Source of the DNA: Deinandra increscens subsp. villosa | Taxonomy: Eukaryota > Streptophyta > Magnoliopsida > Asterales > Asteraceae | Assembly: GCA_039602395.1 (NCBI GenBank) | Contig: JBCNJP010000007.1 | Location: forward strand, 107,573,377 to 107,637,376 | Reading direction: 5' to 3' | Length of the DNA: 64,000 nt | Position numbers and translations under genes: made by a program | Notes under the pieces: generated by a model | What the model was told of the DNA's origin: nothing | Database searches by the model: none | The model's input: the letters and a program-made list of their open reading frames with translations, nothing else | Shown: positions 1 to 13,079 of the stretch, piece by piece | How positions within the stretch are numbered: position 1 is the stretch's first letter | Layout: every line of letters begins with the position of its first letter

Positions 1-33
1 CGAAAATTAGAGAGAAAAATGCTAAGTATAGCA

Positions 34-1199
34 TGTTAACTCATCCCACATTGGTTGGGGATTGAAACCAAAAGTGGTTTATAAGGTGGGAACCTTACCA
101 ACTATTGTTTCCTTTAGTAGGACACATCCCTTGGACCCTGAGGGGTGCGAAGCACCCCTAACTCGCACTCGCACACGCACACGCGCGTGGCGTGGGCGTA
201 TGAGGCGCAATGTGGCGCTTTGATGGCGCACTTTGCACTTCGCACGCTCGCATCGCCGAGAGCCGCCTTATTGTTTTTGGGTTCAAGCGGACCTGTGTGG
301 TCTGGGCAGATAGATCAAGCGGAACTGGGTTCAACCGGAAAAAATTCCAGCTTGAAGTTCAAGTGGAAAAAGGAGCTTGAAGTTCAAGCGGAAGATCAGT
401 TCTTCCGGAAACAGCTGTTACGCGGAGATTCCTCCGGATTGACAGCTGTAAACGCGTTTTGAGCTAAATAAGGTAATTCCGCGTTAATTAGAAATCAATT
501 TGCATTAAAGACGTTTAATGCAAAGTTTGACTACGAATTATTTTTGTGTGCTCAACAAGTCATTCCCACCACTATATATACAGCCTCATTAGTTGAGGCT
601 AGATACACCAGAATTCACAAGAATTCTTTCTCTCTGCCTCACCTCCATATTTTCTCTCATCTTCTTCATCGTTCTTGCTCTTCAAGCTTCAAGGTAACTT
701 CAAGCTTAGAGTTATCCCGGCCGTACAATACGGTTTAGGCGATTGTACCCTGGGAAACAAAACGGATCTTCGGTAGACCCGGAATTTGTTTTAAGGGACC
801 CGGGTTTTGACCCGAATCCTTCGCCAAGGTTCCTTGGAACCTTTCTCGTTTTTCTTAAACTAATATCAAAAGACTTTCTCAAATAATTTTCTTGACTTTT
901 AATTAAGTATTTCATTATTTAAAACCTTTTCTCAAACTCTCTGTCTTTAATTTCTCTTCATTCAAATCCATATCATTTTATTTCATTTGTCTTGTAATTT
1001 CTTTTCTGTGTAATTATATTCATTTCATTGTATTGTAATTCTTTATTTCCTTGTAACGTAATTCTTTCCTTGTAATTGTAATAGGAGTAGATCCATTTTC
1101 TTTCACTTGTATTGTAATAGATTAGTTTCATTTGTTTTGTTGTAATCATACAAAATAAAACTATTTATTTTATTTAAATTTACGAACGGTTTTCCTACA
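34..1199 (+). mobile_element. Copia-like LTR (solo LTR or 3' LTR)
   Basis: The segment starts TGTTAACTCATCCCACATTG and can be ended at a CA near 1199, giving TG...CA termini. The opening words (cccacattgg, then an aagtggtttataagg run) are typical of plant Ty1-copia LTR U3 regions. A TATA box (ctatatata, about 572-580) is followed by a leader-like T/C-rich stretch and T-rich sequence as in R/U5. The U3 has short repeated words around 330-390 (cttgaagttcaag). No primer-binding site follows 1199 and the 5-bp flanks do not match, so it is either the 3' LTR of an element lying left of the window or an eroded solo LTR. The ends are approximate. Confidence 0.45.
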
Positions 1200-2428
1200 A
1201 TTTCTTATTTCGGGTATGAGACCAAGATTATTAATACCTGACCCATTATCATCCATATATAAGAGTCAAAATGCTTGACACGTTTAAAAGTTTCTATCGA
1301 AGAAACGTGTGAGAATAATATAAGAGGTAAAAAGTTGACACGTGACTGCTAGTCGCGTATCACACGACTGTGTATGATAGTAAGAAGGCCTGATACGTGA
1401 TCGAACAAACATATATAGATAATAAAACGTATAGCGTGGCTATTGATGTAATTTACCCTAATATGAGGTGATGTACAAATTAACTAATTTTAGGATTTTT
1501 TTTTTCAATTGAAACATCATTGTTAAAAAGGAAAAAAGAAGTTAACATCATGCTTTCATTGAAATTTCCTTTCAATCGCTTATCTTTTTAACCGACTATT
1601 TTATGTTCTAAGCGATCTTCCGTTTTGAATTACCCATCTATTAGATTTATTCTACCCACCCTTAAAATATTTCCAAGTTTATTTATTAATTTTTAACTTT
1701 TATTATATCTTTTCAACTTATACTCTAGCGATATAAAGGTATCCCATCACTTCAAATATGTAACGAAGTTCATATTTTAGGGTTTAGTTATGTTAAGTTC
1801 TTGAGCTAAGTTAGGTTTTAAGGGTTTTTAGTTATTTTATATTCATAAACATATGGGTTCTTCTATATATTGTTTATATATGTAGAATAAATAAAGAAGT
1901 AAGTAGCACTCCACCCTTCACGAACAAATTATGTTGTACCTTTCGCTTATATATTACCAGTTTACTACTATGAAAAACATAATATGTAAACTTTAAATAA
2001 GTTGTAAATTGTACATATATGCGGATAATTCGTTCAATTTAATATCATTATTTCAGTATCTTACACATATATCAGCATATTGATAACGTGATAAAGAAAC
2101 TATAATTCCTCGTTGAATGATAATATATGCACAAACCTTACCATCAAGGACTCTTATGCATAGTATTTTTAGACAATAAAAACACATTTAAATCCAATTA
2201 AAGCTATATATTTACAATTACTTATAAAACACAAACAAAGTTCTCTTATTATGGTCTTGTACAACTTTAGCAAAAGCCCGATTGAAGCATATCACTTTTG
2301 TATACGAAGGCCTTCTCACTTATACGGGCTACCTTTGCCTTAAATTTGCATCAAAATAATGCATATTGACAACCTCCCAAAATATTTGGAGAAAACACCT
2401 TAAAAGATGTCACTAGTTACAACTTATT
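1200..2428. other. AT-rich intergenic DNA
   Basis: I see no coding frame or structured repeat here. It is the 3' flank of the HIPP gene on the minus strand and probably includes that gene's 3' UTR near 2300-2428. Confidence 0.5.
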
Positions 2429-5300
2429 TCAACAAATAACACACGCATTCGGGTTCTCCTCAATACTATGATGAAGCGGTGGTTGGTAGTTATAGTGGGT
2501 GTGCATCGGAGGATAATATGGTTTATACGGCATAAGCATCCCGACAACTTGCTCTTGCGGGACCTTTTTCTTCTCTTCTTTAGGTTCGTCTTTCTTCGGT
2601 TCTTCCTTTGGGGCTTCTTCTTTCTTGGCGTCTTCTTTTTTAGGCTCCTCTTTCTTGGGCTCCTCTTTTGTTTCCTCTTTCTTCTCTTCTTCTTTCTTTG
2701 GCTCCTCTTTTTTATCTTCTTCTTTCTTTGGCTCCTCTTTCTTCTCCTCCTCTTTCTTGGGCTCCTCCTTCTTTTCAGGCTCTTTTACTGGCTCTTTTGC
2801 GGGTCCCACAGAAACTAAATACGTAGGCCAAAGTTTTCGAAGCTTGCTTACCGCACTTACTGGATCGACGGTTCCAATCAATGTCATGCTCTTTTCTTTC
2901 ATGTTTATGGTGATTGAATCAATCCCTGAAAAAAAACCATCATCATTTATCAATACCCGAAACATTATCATGTGATCTATACGAGAATATTTATCTAGGT
3001 TTACACTTAACTTGCAATAATCGACACAATTTGTTATTTTTCCAAAAATATGGACATTAGATCTTTATATCGTCTTTAAAGCAACTATTTCAATCCTAGT
3101 TTGATGTTGACGAGTAACAAACAAAGCTAATCTTGCAATTATCATTTCATTTCATGTTTTCTGTCTGTTTCACATATTCAAATTCTCTTAACTACAAAAC
3201 TAATCTTGTAATTATCATTTCATTTCATGTTTTGGACATATAATTTATTGAAATATTTAAGTACTAACACAAAAAAAAAAAAACTAAAACTATAGTTGGA
3301 ATATTATAAATAGAATTTGTTTATTAATTCAAGAAACCCTGCCCACTCGATAGTTCCCAATTTGCACTAAAAGCTAAAGTGAATGGCAAATCGCACATCA
3401 ATGCGCCACGTCATTCTTGGTGAAACAACACGTCAACTGTCATTTTCCCCCACCCATGAAATTCTAATTATAATTATTATAATATAACATGTACTTTTGG
3501 TAATGCATGGGATACAACTATACATTGCATGAAAGAATAAAAAGTACAAGTGAAGTAAAAGAAAAGGGAAACCCCTAGATCTACTGACCGTCTTGGTGGT
3601 TAAAAACATGATCGACCAATCACCATGTGACACATAAGTGGAATAAATTATTATTTTTCTTAAAAACCGAGGCTTTTTAAATTTATTTGCAGAAAAAACT
3701 CATCAAAAGTGTCATAGTATATTAAATGTTTTATTAAATTCAGTTAAAGTTTATTGTTTTAATTTTTTAAATCACTTACTTTTCATTGGTTATTTTATTT
3801 TTCTGAAATATATATTTATAAGGGTAGAGGGTTCATAATAGATTTTTCATCATCATTCTTATAATTTATATTTTTATTATTATTTTTTCTTTCTCCTCCA
3901 CTCATAATCACAATTAAATAATATCCTTATTATTACAATTTTTTTCTCTTCTACTCACATCAAACATCAAATTTTATAAAATCACTAGTTTTTTCATCAA
4001 ATATAAGAGTGAACAGTAACTTTTATCTTTTCTCTACTCACAACCACTAACAACCAAACCCTAAATTTTAGGGTTTTCTCTTCATGTTTTTTTAAACGGC
4101 AAATTAGGATCACTGACCGGGACATTACACAACTCACCCGATCATCTTCAATCTCCATCAGGAGGAAACTCACCTCTGGTAAGAAAACCCCTAACCCAAC
4201 TTGTAACCCTCAATTTTTTATTCTTTATTACAAGTGGGACTTAAACCCAAGACCTATAGTTTAGAGGTCATACACCTTTAGGCTAAGCTAGTAGGTGTTA
4301 ACTTGAAGTATAATATAACAATGAATGGCAAAATTTATTAAATGATAACTAAGTTTTATAATTGTCTAATTTAGTTAAAATGAAAATAAAAATAGTTACT
4401 AACTACCAACCATGATTTGAATATGTTTCGTTCATGTCAAATCATTTTAATTTTGTTCAATGTTGTATAAATTTATGAATATATTATGAAATTATTTTTT
4501 AAAATATTTCCCAACAAAACATTAGTATTTTAATTTATATAACAAAAACATGACATTATATTTTATTATTATTATTATCATTTATCAAAATACCTTATAA
4601 CAAAACTACAAATTTACGCATGTTACTTCACCTGATAGAGCTGCAACAATCTTCATAGCTTTTCTCTTGTCTTTATCATCATTCAACTCCAACTTTAATA
4701 TAAACTTCTGAAAATTCAATAATTCAACAACATTCAAGCAAACCTAAAAGCATGAATATTATTTCAATAAAGAAATTTTAACTCATAAATCATGTATAGA
4801 ACTTATTTCTAAATCTATACGAATTGTTTATCATGGAACTTGAACCTCATTCATTTCGTATAAATACCGTTTCGTATAAATACCACTATAATAGAAGCAC
4901 TTTAGCAAAAAAATAAATTATAATAATTAATAACAACGGTAAATTCACACACCACTTGTTTAGTGCAGGATTTAAAACATCAACCTCTAAAGAAAATACA
5001 CCTTATTAAACAACGAGATATCATTATAATATATGGCGTTTGATATAAGAACATTATCTTGTAAACTTTTAACACTTATAAGCTTTGACACAGGGGAAAG
5101 AAAAGAAATTGGGAAATGGAGTGAGACTCATTTCTAGAAGAGGATCAAAGGAAATCAAATACTTCATGGGGCTTCTTCAAAACCAAAAGATCTTGCAGAT
5201 AAGTTTTTGTAACAAAAAAAACAGATTATAAAATCTTGGAAACATAAATCAAAAACAGGAGAATAATAGGTGTATCTTAAAAGTAGTATCTAACCTTCAT
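2429..5300 (-). CDS. Heavy metal-associated isoprenylated plant protein (HIPP)
   Basis: Three coding exons on the minus strand: 5295-5300 (only ATG AAG), 4632-4707 and 2429-2925. All have GT-AG junctions and join in frame to 192 aa (579 nt with stop). The N-terminus reads MKKFILKLELNDDKDKRKAM, then an IVAALSGIDSI segment: the HMA ferredoxin-like fold of HIPPs, about residues 1-65. The usual CxxC metal-binding pair is absent, as in a known HIPP subgroup. Residues about 72-140 are a Lys/Glu/Pro-rich linker, followed by a Tyr/Pro/His-rich tail. The C-terminus CVIC is a CaaX prenylation box, so membrane or nuclear-envelope association is likely. HIPPs act in metal homeostasis, stress and plasmodesmal or chaperone-like roles; the exact role here is unknown. 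The tiny first exon is typical of this subgroup. Exon-3 DNA is highly purine-biased, which creates long antisense open frames that are not genes. Confidence 0.9.
3120..3238. repeat. Short tandem duplication in HIPP intron 2
   Basis: A segment of about 40 bp containing attatcatttcatttcatg occurs twice, about 72 bp apart, each copy preceded by ctaatcttg. It lies inside HIPP intron 2 and has no apparent function. Confidence 0.7.
4228..4300 (-). repeat. tRNA-derived SINE-like remnant
   Basis: Read on the minus strand, this has a box-A-like region (tagcttagcctaaaggtg) and, about 40 nt later, a box-B-like word (ggtcttgggtttaagtccc). This is the layout of a tRNA-derived SINE head. It sits in HIPP intron 2. 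No tail or target duplication is clear. Confidence 0.4.
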
Positions 5301-7713
5301 GTAGATACTTCTGAATAGGATTCCTTGAGATCAGAGAATTAGAATTGGAATTGGAGTTGCAACTCCAATGGAGAATCAAAATGTATGTAGAGAGAGAGAG
5401 TGTGTGAGAGAGAAGAGGGAGATGTATGGGTGGAGGTATAAAAAGACAAGGATTTTCAGAGTAGGAGAGAGAATATGACTCCCTTAAGCTATGGTCTCTT
5501 TTCTTTTTTTTATGTTTGGTTATTGAATTACACATATACGTATGAAGAAATGGTAGTAGCAAAGAGGGCATGATAAATGATCTCATTTCTCATGTAAGCA
5601 TGTTAAATTTGCAATCTTTAGGTTATGTGGACATTAGAGAGTTAAGCAATTGTGGATTTTAGGGATTGTTTAGAGAATAAGGGTATGTTTGATATTTCAG
5701 CCACCTCCTGACTTGGTTAGAATGTTTTTAAAACAGAATTGGGTCAGTAAAAATTTGAGGGTGAGCCAGACGTTATGAGCTGAGTCAGTAACTTTTTTAG
5801 GCCAAAAAAACACGCTAACCACTGTAAGAGTTATCGTTTCTTGCCTTGTGCGCATATACATTAATAGTCTACTTTTATTGGGAATTACCACATGTGGTCG
5901 TAAGGAAGATGGACATGAAAGAAATCAAGTTATCTTCTTTGTTTTTGCCTCCTCGGTGAACATAGTAGTAATCTCTCTCGAGAAATATTTAATGGTGGAA
6001 CCATTAAAAAAAAATTTTAAGTCATCGCAAACTTCTTCTTTTACCAACTACAATTAAATCCGACAAATTCTAATAACTCGAGGTCAATAGACCCCTTAAC
6101 CATCATCTGGTTTCACTCCTAAAGTATTAGGCAATAGGTACAAGCAACATCCATACTATTAATTAACTTATATGGGTATCATATCAAGGGGAAAGATCTA
6201 CAGAAAACCAACAATTATCGAGAAAATCAAAAAACCAACTTTTTTTTTCTCTATAGCTTCTTCATATATTAATAAAATTTAAAAAGAATTTCACAAAAAA
6301 AGTCTATAATTTTATTAGCTTTATTTATGAGAAAAAAATTTAAAAAATAAAAAATTTTAGTGATTTTTTATTAGTGCATCATGCAATAGTACTAATAGTA
6401 TTGTATAATGCATTATAATTCAAACAATTTAAAAAAGAAAAAAACATAACTTAAGTATGGACATGGTTTATGCGAATAATATAAAAAATAAAGAATTGGC
6501 ATTCATAAACCAATTTTATATTATTGTTGCATAGTGCATTATTAATTTCAAGCTAAAATCCGAAATTTATTTTATTTTTTAAAAAACTCGAAAATATTTT
6601 TAAAGTTTTTTCTTTTTCAAGTATTTTTAAAATCATGAAAAAAAACGTATAAAAAAAGTTTTTAAAAAATAAATTTATTTATTGGATTTTGATTTTATGC
6701 AAAATATTGGTTTTCTATAAAACTCAGCCCATCATATCAATAGGATTCAAACTTATAATCTTTTATTAAAAAATATACTTTACTATCTAATAAACGCGGG
6801 TAATGTAAATCTATTTGAAAGTTTTATGGTGTTGTGGGAAATAAGGACGTAAGATTAGGTGACACAATCCTAGTTGGTTGTGGAATCTTTGTAAATTTTA
6901 ATGTATCCCACTCACAATTTTTTTTTAATCTTTTAGATCTAAGGTAGTTTTTTTTATCATGATTTCTTGTACGACCTATAATTTGGCATTGTCTTTTTTA
7001 AGATTCATAAACTTGTGGATGGTATTATCTTAGGTATATTTCCCTTTACAACATCCATTGTCTGTTATGTTTGGTACCATATATGCATTTAGAATACCTT
7101 CACCCACTTACGTTTTTCATTCTACTTGCTTTAGTTTAGAGAATTTATACATATAATTTAAGTAAAAGTATTATTTATTAAATTTATCTATCATATTCTA
7201 AAAATGTCTTATGTCTCATTTTATATATCTGTATTTATTCAATTACATAATACTTCTTTATACCCTTTTTATTATCTTTTATCTTTTTATCACTCACATC
7301 AACTTATAAAACATATAAAATAATAAAAAGGGGCTTAATAGTGAAATTTTTTTTAGTGATGAGTTTAGTTTCTCATAAATATAAAGAGATAGGAGATAAG
7401 ACCATGTGTAGTGATGTGCAACTTTAAAGCTCAAAAGTGCGTCACATAGACAGTGCAGTGAAAGTGAAATAGTGGTGTAGCAAATAGTGGTTGTATCACT
7501 GTAAGCAGAAATATAAAAATTACTTAATTACTAATTTTCTGTTTTTATATATTATTCTTAATAATTAATATATTGAAAATAAAACAGGTTTTATAAAAAA
7601 AAAACAATGAAAGTAATTAAAATTAAAAATATTGCATTTTATTTTTTTAAAAATACATTAAAAATCCTTGTAATTAAATATTACATTAAAAACTAAGATT
7701 ACAGACGATTTTT
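5301..7713. other. HIPP 5' region and AT-rich intergenic DNA
   Basis: Positions 5301-5460 are the likely 5' UTR and promoter of HIPP (minus strand), including a GA/GT-rich microsatellite at about 5390-5430. From 5600 to 7713 the DNA is very AT-rich with many short open frames, none of them protein-like. I recognise nothing else. Confidence 0.5.
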
Positions 7714-9959
7714 TCAAACATGTTCAACTAAATCCGCTTTCAACATATTTTGGGTCTCTATGTTTCGTATCTTCATATGATTAACATGTTTTTCTTGCTC
7801 GCTTAGTTGAAGTCGTGGGATGTTGTCTTCCTCATATCCCCGACATATCGCTTTCCCGTCATCCTTCAAAACCATGTTGTGCAAGATCAGAACCGCATAC
7901 ATGGCATCCTGGATTTTATCCTTATGTCAAATACGAGAAGGATTGTCAATCATATGCCATTTCCCTTTCAACCTATAAAATGTTCTTTCCACGTCCTTTC
8001 TAGTCGACTCATGACGTTTTTTGTAGTACAACCTTTTATGATCATCAGGATGTGGCCACGTAAATGACTCCACAAATACTGTCCACTTTGGATAAATCCC
8101 ATCAGTAAGATAATATTTGGTGTGCGTGTGGTGTATATAAAAATATGGCAATTTTAGTGACACCTTTGGTGCATAAGCTTTTAAATTTATAAAACCTTGA
8201 TTAATTGCGACTACTATTTCACCACATAAAATGGGCAAATATACCCATCGTGGAGTAGCATATTAGTGGTAAGTTGACTGAGGTTTGTTCAAGGACATAA
8301 GAAAAAAGAGGCTTTTGATAATAAATCATTATTAACAATTTAACAGGATTTAAATATGTAAAAGGATGGCTGGTTAAACTAAATAATGTGAGTTAAAGCA
8401 AGTAAATAAAATGGGTTTCTTAGGTTTAATCAATAAGAGGATAATATCACTTTGGGGAACTTACCAACGGTTAGCTTGGTAAAATGAATTTAATCACTTG
8501 CCTTGAGATTGTTACTCGTCAGGTGAGGATGGCCGCTTTTCAACCTGGAACCCTATATCACGCTCCCCTCGTCTCCCCGTAAGGATCTAAGAGGACCGCT
8601 CTGGAAGTAACAAACAATGTGAGCGTGGATGCAATATGGTTATAGGGCCCGATGGGTCGTCGATGTCGTTATACTCGAATACGTTGTCATGAACCAGCAA
8701 GGAAACAACCCACGCATCAGATTAATTTATTATGAAAAACATCTTTAAAAGGGACTAAGGTCCGTTTCCTCCATGCACCGTTTTTGCGCAAACATGGACG
8801 GTCGTAACCAGAGCCAAGTTCATCTTGTATCTCACCGTCTTCCGTGAAGTGACAAAATATTACTAACCCCAATCCTAACCAATACCTTCAGTTCGTAGTT
8901 AGCGTGAAAGTCGTTTTTGTTTACATAGACATAAAACTCACAAACGTATTACTTTACATGGGGGTGCGAGTCACCGTTAGGATCATGCATCGTCTCCCAG
9001 TCGAGTGTCATAATTCTGACTGATGATTTTCGACTCCTCAAATGGTCTACAATACGCAAGACACGTTTGTTCAAAAATGTTAATAATAACTTTTCAGTTT
9101 TAAAAAGTTTTAATAAAGTCATATATACTCACCTTAAGATGAGTACATAAACTCATTTTACTAACCAACCAAAGGTTCGTTTATCCCCAAGTGAGTATAA
9201 GAGTTTAGCCAAGAATATGCATGACTTTAATGATTTGCTTAATAGAAAATTAGTAGCTTATAGACAAACTTTAAACAAATTCTTATTAAGTTGATGTTCT
9301 TACAAATTTGAAAGATTGAAGATTAGAAAACGCCAAGTGACTCGAAGTAAAAACTAATCTAGAGAGTAAGGAGAAGAAGAGAAGAATTGAGCAAATAAAA
9401 AATGGAGAAAATTGTTGGCTTTTATAGGCAGAAACAACATCGGGCACATGTCGTGCCTGGCAGACAATCTTCAATCAAATATTCGGGGCAGAGACACGGG
9501 CCGTGGGTGATCAGTGGCACGGGTCGTGTGCAACAGTCAACAGAGGCACCGGCGTGCCTGCGGCAAAAAATCACAGAGTTTGTAATTTTCTTCATATTTT
9601 CCATTGTTTTAGCTGCTTTTGTGATTTTCACCTTAATCAAACAGAAAAAATAATAAGAAAGTAATATGTGGTTAATTCGTTAGTAGTTAGTCTGATTTAA
9701 TCCAATTTGTGAGAATTTCTGCTATAAAAATATGTATAATTTGACTCATATCAATATCCCAGGTCATAGTCGGTGTCGTTTGCAATAAACGAAGAAGGCG
9801 GTGTGTGTCCATTTATGATGTGGTCAAACACATGCGATTGATCCAGCACGTTTAGATCATTGTTTGAACCAGCGGCACCCAAAAAAAAAACATGCCAAAT
9901 CTACATATCATGTGTTGCAACTACTTCGAGCATTATTGTTGAATGTGGATGGTCAGTTG
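7714..9959 (-). pseudogene. PIF/Harbinger (HARBI1/ALP1-like) transposase relic, split by an LTR
   Basis: Two blocks on the minus strand belong to one plant PIF/Harbinger transposase. Block 1 (about 9758 to 9946) reads STIMLEVVATHDM-stop-IWHVFF..., then AAGSNNDLNVLDQSHVFDH and DYDLGY. Block 2 (8117 down to 7714) reads YLTDGIYPKWTVFVE, then KRHESTRKDVERTF, RLKGKWHMI, a stop, and AMYAVLILHNMVLKDDGKAI. These match the DDE nuclease region of the family (conserved NDLNVLD, YYLTDGIYPKW, ERxFxRLKGxW, LHNM). Block 1 has a TAG where Trp is expected and block 2 a TGA after DNPSRI. Removing the 1.6-kb insert with one 5-bp duplicate restores the canonical GYYLTDGIYPKW across the junction. The N-terminal part is missing: the relic is cut at 9960 by a copia LTR. 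It is inactive. Confidence 0.85.
8118..9753 (-). mobile_element. Solo LTR inside the Harbinger relic
   Basis: A 1,636-bp insert interrupts the transposase frame. On the minus strand it begins TGATATGAGTC and ends CACACCA (TG...CA), with flanking 5-mers gatat and aatat, a target-site duplication with one mismatch. On that strand a TATA box (cctataaaagcc, about 9423-9434) is followed by a pyrimidine-rich leader (ttctcttcttctcc), as in an LTR promoter with a U3 of about 0.33 kb. The upstream part has repeated cacggcccgtg-like words common in plant LTRs. There is no internal coding region, so this is a solo LTR. The superfamily is not determined. Confidence 0.65.
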
Positions 9960-10402
9960 TGTTGGAATTTGATGTGTCCGACTTTCAATTACTCAACGTA
10001 GACATAAAGGTATGATCCAAGAGTTACACTATGGACGACGAACAAGTTATAATATTTAAATATTATATATATTTAAATATTACTGATCATAGATCGAACA
10101 TTAGGTGAGTCATTATTTGTCGAAATAATGACTGTGATTAAATATTTGGGGAAATAATTAACGGACAAATTAAAACGTTGTTATTTTAAGATGTAAACGA
10201 GAATAAAATTGTTAAAGCAGTTGACAATTTAAAAAGGGAATATTTTTGCGTTAAAGAACAGTTTTGACTAGATTTAGGATAAAACGTTATGCGGTAATTA
10301 CGAGAACGGGAGATTTAATTTATGAGATAAATTAAATACAGATAAAATAAATTTATACAGAAAAACGTTTTAGATAATCAGTTAACTAAAACATGGAGGT
10401 TG

Positions 10403-10403
<1 letters not shown>

Positions 10404-10441
<38 letters not shown>
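10404..10441. repeat. (TA)n microsatellite
   Basis: About 19 uninterrupted TA units sit exactly at the left edge of the inverted-repeat DNA element. A shorter (AT)n run flanks its right edge at about 13061-13079. The element therefore inserted in, or created, a TA-rich site. Confidence 0.9.
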
Positions 10442-10444
<3 letters not shown>

Positions 10445-10974
10445 GATGGTTACTTTGAAAACCAAACTCTTATGCAAACTATGAAAACTAGGGGCAATTT
10501 TGTCAATTGCAATGTTTTTTTACTTTTGAAGACAAGTACATGACATAGACATTTTTTTCTTTTTCAATAATCATTCTTTTTCTTTATTTTTTAAATCACA
10601 TTGTACTTTTTCTTTTTCCCTGTCTTATTTTACTAATATTTGACTTCATTTTTCTTATCTTACTTTCGTAATTTTATAAATATAAATTATTATTATTCCT
10701 ATTAATAATACAAAAAAATAAAAAGTATCTTTATTAATTTAAAAGAAACCATTACAATCAATATTTTTTATTAATTTGTAAGAAGTCATTACAATCAATA
10801 TCAAACGTAACAAAAATATAACAAAAAAATATATAAAATGTAACTATGCATCTATTCTTGATAATCATCATCTTTGACACAAAAATCTTTTCACCTACAA
10901 AAAACAAGTTCATCAATTAATATACATAAGAACCTTACACATGTTATATAGACAAACATATTATTACATATATA

Positions 10975-11335
10975 CTCTTAAAAATTTACGTAAGTACATT
11001 ACATATGTAAAATTACATAGATAATGAGATGTAACATGTAAATGGGTAAAATTACATATGTAACATCGCTAAAAATTCTGACAAGATTTACCATAAGTAC
11101 ATAGATAAAATTACATATGTAACATTGTTACATATGTTACGTAGGTAAAATTACATGTATAACATCGTTAAAAATTCAGACAAGATTTACCATAAGTACA
11201 TAGGTAAAATTACATATGTAACATTGTTACATATGTTACTTAGGTAAACTTACATACGTAACATTGTTACATATGTTACATAGGTAAAATTACATATGTA
11301 ACATCGTTAAAAATTCTGACAAATATTATATGTAA
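10975..11335. repeat. Tandem/palindromic TA-rich repeat block
   Basis: Words such as aaaattacatatgtaacat and gttacatatgttac, plus a longer unit containing attctgacaagatttaccat, recur four to five times in tandem. The core acatatgtaacattgttacatatgt is self-complementary, so the block can form many small cruciforms. Confidence 0.8.
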
Positions 11336-11765
11336 TATTAGTTAACAAAATTTATGACACAAATTCAAAATACATAATAAAAATAACTCTTTTAGAAAAT
11401 AAACTTAATTACTATTAGATATAAATATTATAAAGAAAAAGTGGTTGTATTGATATAAAGAAAAATAATCTTTAGTTCAGTTTATGTAAAATAATTCAAG
11501 AAGCAAGGACAGAAGGGTAAATTTAGTTCAAATATCTAAGTTTTAATGACTCGAAAATCCCAGATCATATGGATCATTTCTTCATCTTCCCCAAAATAAT
11601 AGATTGAAAAAACCTTTTTTTTTCCAATCGTAAGATGGATTATGACAAACCAATTTAGACAAAATGTCTAAAACTATGTTCTTCATTTTAGAACAAAAAT
11701 CTTGAATCAAGATCTGCTAGAAATATAGGGCGATAAATATAAAGATAAGAAGAGTTACTTGCAAC

Positions 11766-12322
11766 CAGTGGCGGAACTAGAACTTTTTCACCGGAGGGTC
11801 ATCTTTTAAGTTCTATTAATTGAGTACTTTTTTTTTTGAATTTATGTCTTAAAATATTGACTAATTATATATTTATAAAAAACCAAAAACTTTATGAAGA
11901 TAAATTCTTTAACAAATAAAATAATATACATCGGTAATAAATAATAAATAATCAGATTATCAGAAAATTTAAAAGAAATGAAATCTAAAATTTTATATAA
12001 TATTCTGAGATAATTAATAAACAATACTAAAAAGAAACTTCACCTTCATTCTTCTTTTTATTTCAATCCTAAAAAGAAACTTCACCTTTCTGTATAATGT
12101 CAGTCGCACAAAAGTAGCAGCAACCAGTTTATCATCGTCACCGGAAAAAATGAAAACTCCACCTTCATTCTTCTTTTTATTTCAATCCCTTCATGAGACA
12201 CAAGAGGGTCCACTATAAAGAAACTTCCCTTTTGGACACCTTGATTATCAAAATGTATGGATCGCCGGAGGTTGGCCGGAGGGTCAACGGACCCCCCGGA
12301 CCCTCCCCTAGATCCGCCGTTG
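11766..12322. mobile_element. hAT-type MITE (557 bp) with 8-bp TSD
   Basis: The left end is CAGTGGCGGAACTAGAA and the complement of the right end is CAACGGCGGATCTAGGG, giving terminal inverted repeats with few mismatches and a CA(G/A)-start typical of hAT. It is flanked by perfect 8-bp direct repeats CTTGCAAC (11758-11765 and 12323-12330). No transposase is encoded. It lies inside the larger inverted-repeat element. Confidence 0.85.
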
Positions 12323-13047
12323 CTTGCAACTTAGAACCACTGAACTATTTGGGGTCACTGCCGCCAACACCGCAGGCTACGAGCACCAATCTGAGGCGAG
12401 GAGCCTCCGCCATGCCTATTAGCCCCGTCATCGTCTGGATTCTTCTCTGTTACCCTCGTACCTTTCAGATCTGGAAACCGACTATTCCATACGCGGTGGC
12501 GACGGCTGATGTTGGTGGTGGATCGACGCCGCATGACTCGTACTGGTGACGGAAGTTCGAAGCTTCCATGGACAGCAGGAGGACTGGATGGTGGCGGTGA
12601 AGCGACGGTCGGAGAGGTGAAGACGAGGGCTTGAACGGCTCAACAACCGCGGATCAATGGTCGCAATGGCTCAACTTCCGGTCACCACTTCTGACTCAAT
12701 AATGTTCGTAAGTCGGGTTTCGTCGATGACTTAGATCTTCAAACGTAGGTGATGGTGGTTGGTTCATTAGACATGGAGGAGAGTAAATTTGAAAATAGAG
12801 AGAGATGGTGAGGGATTGAATAAGGATGCACATGGTCTTCAATTGTAGGGGTCTGCAACTGCAGGGGCTACATAAGCTTTTTCAAAAATTCCTATTATGC
12901 CCTTTCCAACTAAAAATAAAGAAAAGAGTGAATTAATTTAAATGAAAAATACAATAAAAAATGTCATCCATTAGATTATGAAGATCAAGGGTGGAGAATG
13001 AGTTTTCCTAGTTTTCACAACTCAGGCTAGTTTTCATTGTAACCCTT

Positions 13048-13079
<32 letters not shown>

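Larger units (their letters stand above)
10441..13050. mobile_element. Non-autonomous inverted-repeat DNA element in the copia LTR
   Basis: The left end (aggggatggttactttgaaaac) and the complement of the right end (agaaagggttacaatgaaaac) match, and both are followed by further shared gaaaactag words within about 60 bp. These are imperfect terminal inverted repeats about 2.6 kb apart. The interior holds TA-rich tandem repeats (about 10975-11335), a nested hAT MITE and a GC-rich stretch (about 12330-12720) with no convincing protein. A transposase was not seen. The superfamily is uncertain (MULE-like or other); the exact target duplication is hidden by the flanking TA repeats. Confidence 0.55.

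Noticed and set aside
2468..2975. Long plus-strand open frames rich in Phe/Leu/Ser opposite the HIPP exon
   Set aside because: They are the antisense of a purine-biased Lys/Glu-rich exon.
12193..12549. 118-aa open frame in the GC-rich part of the DNA element
   Set aside because: It crosses the hAT MITE border at 12322 and shows no domain, so it is a mosaic of repeat sequence.
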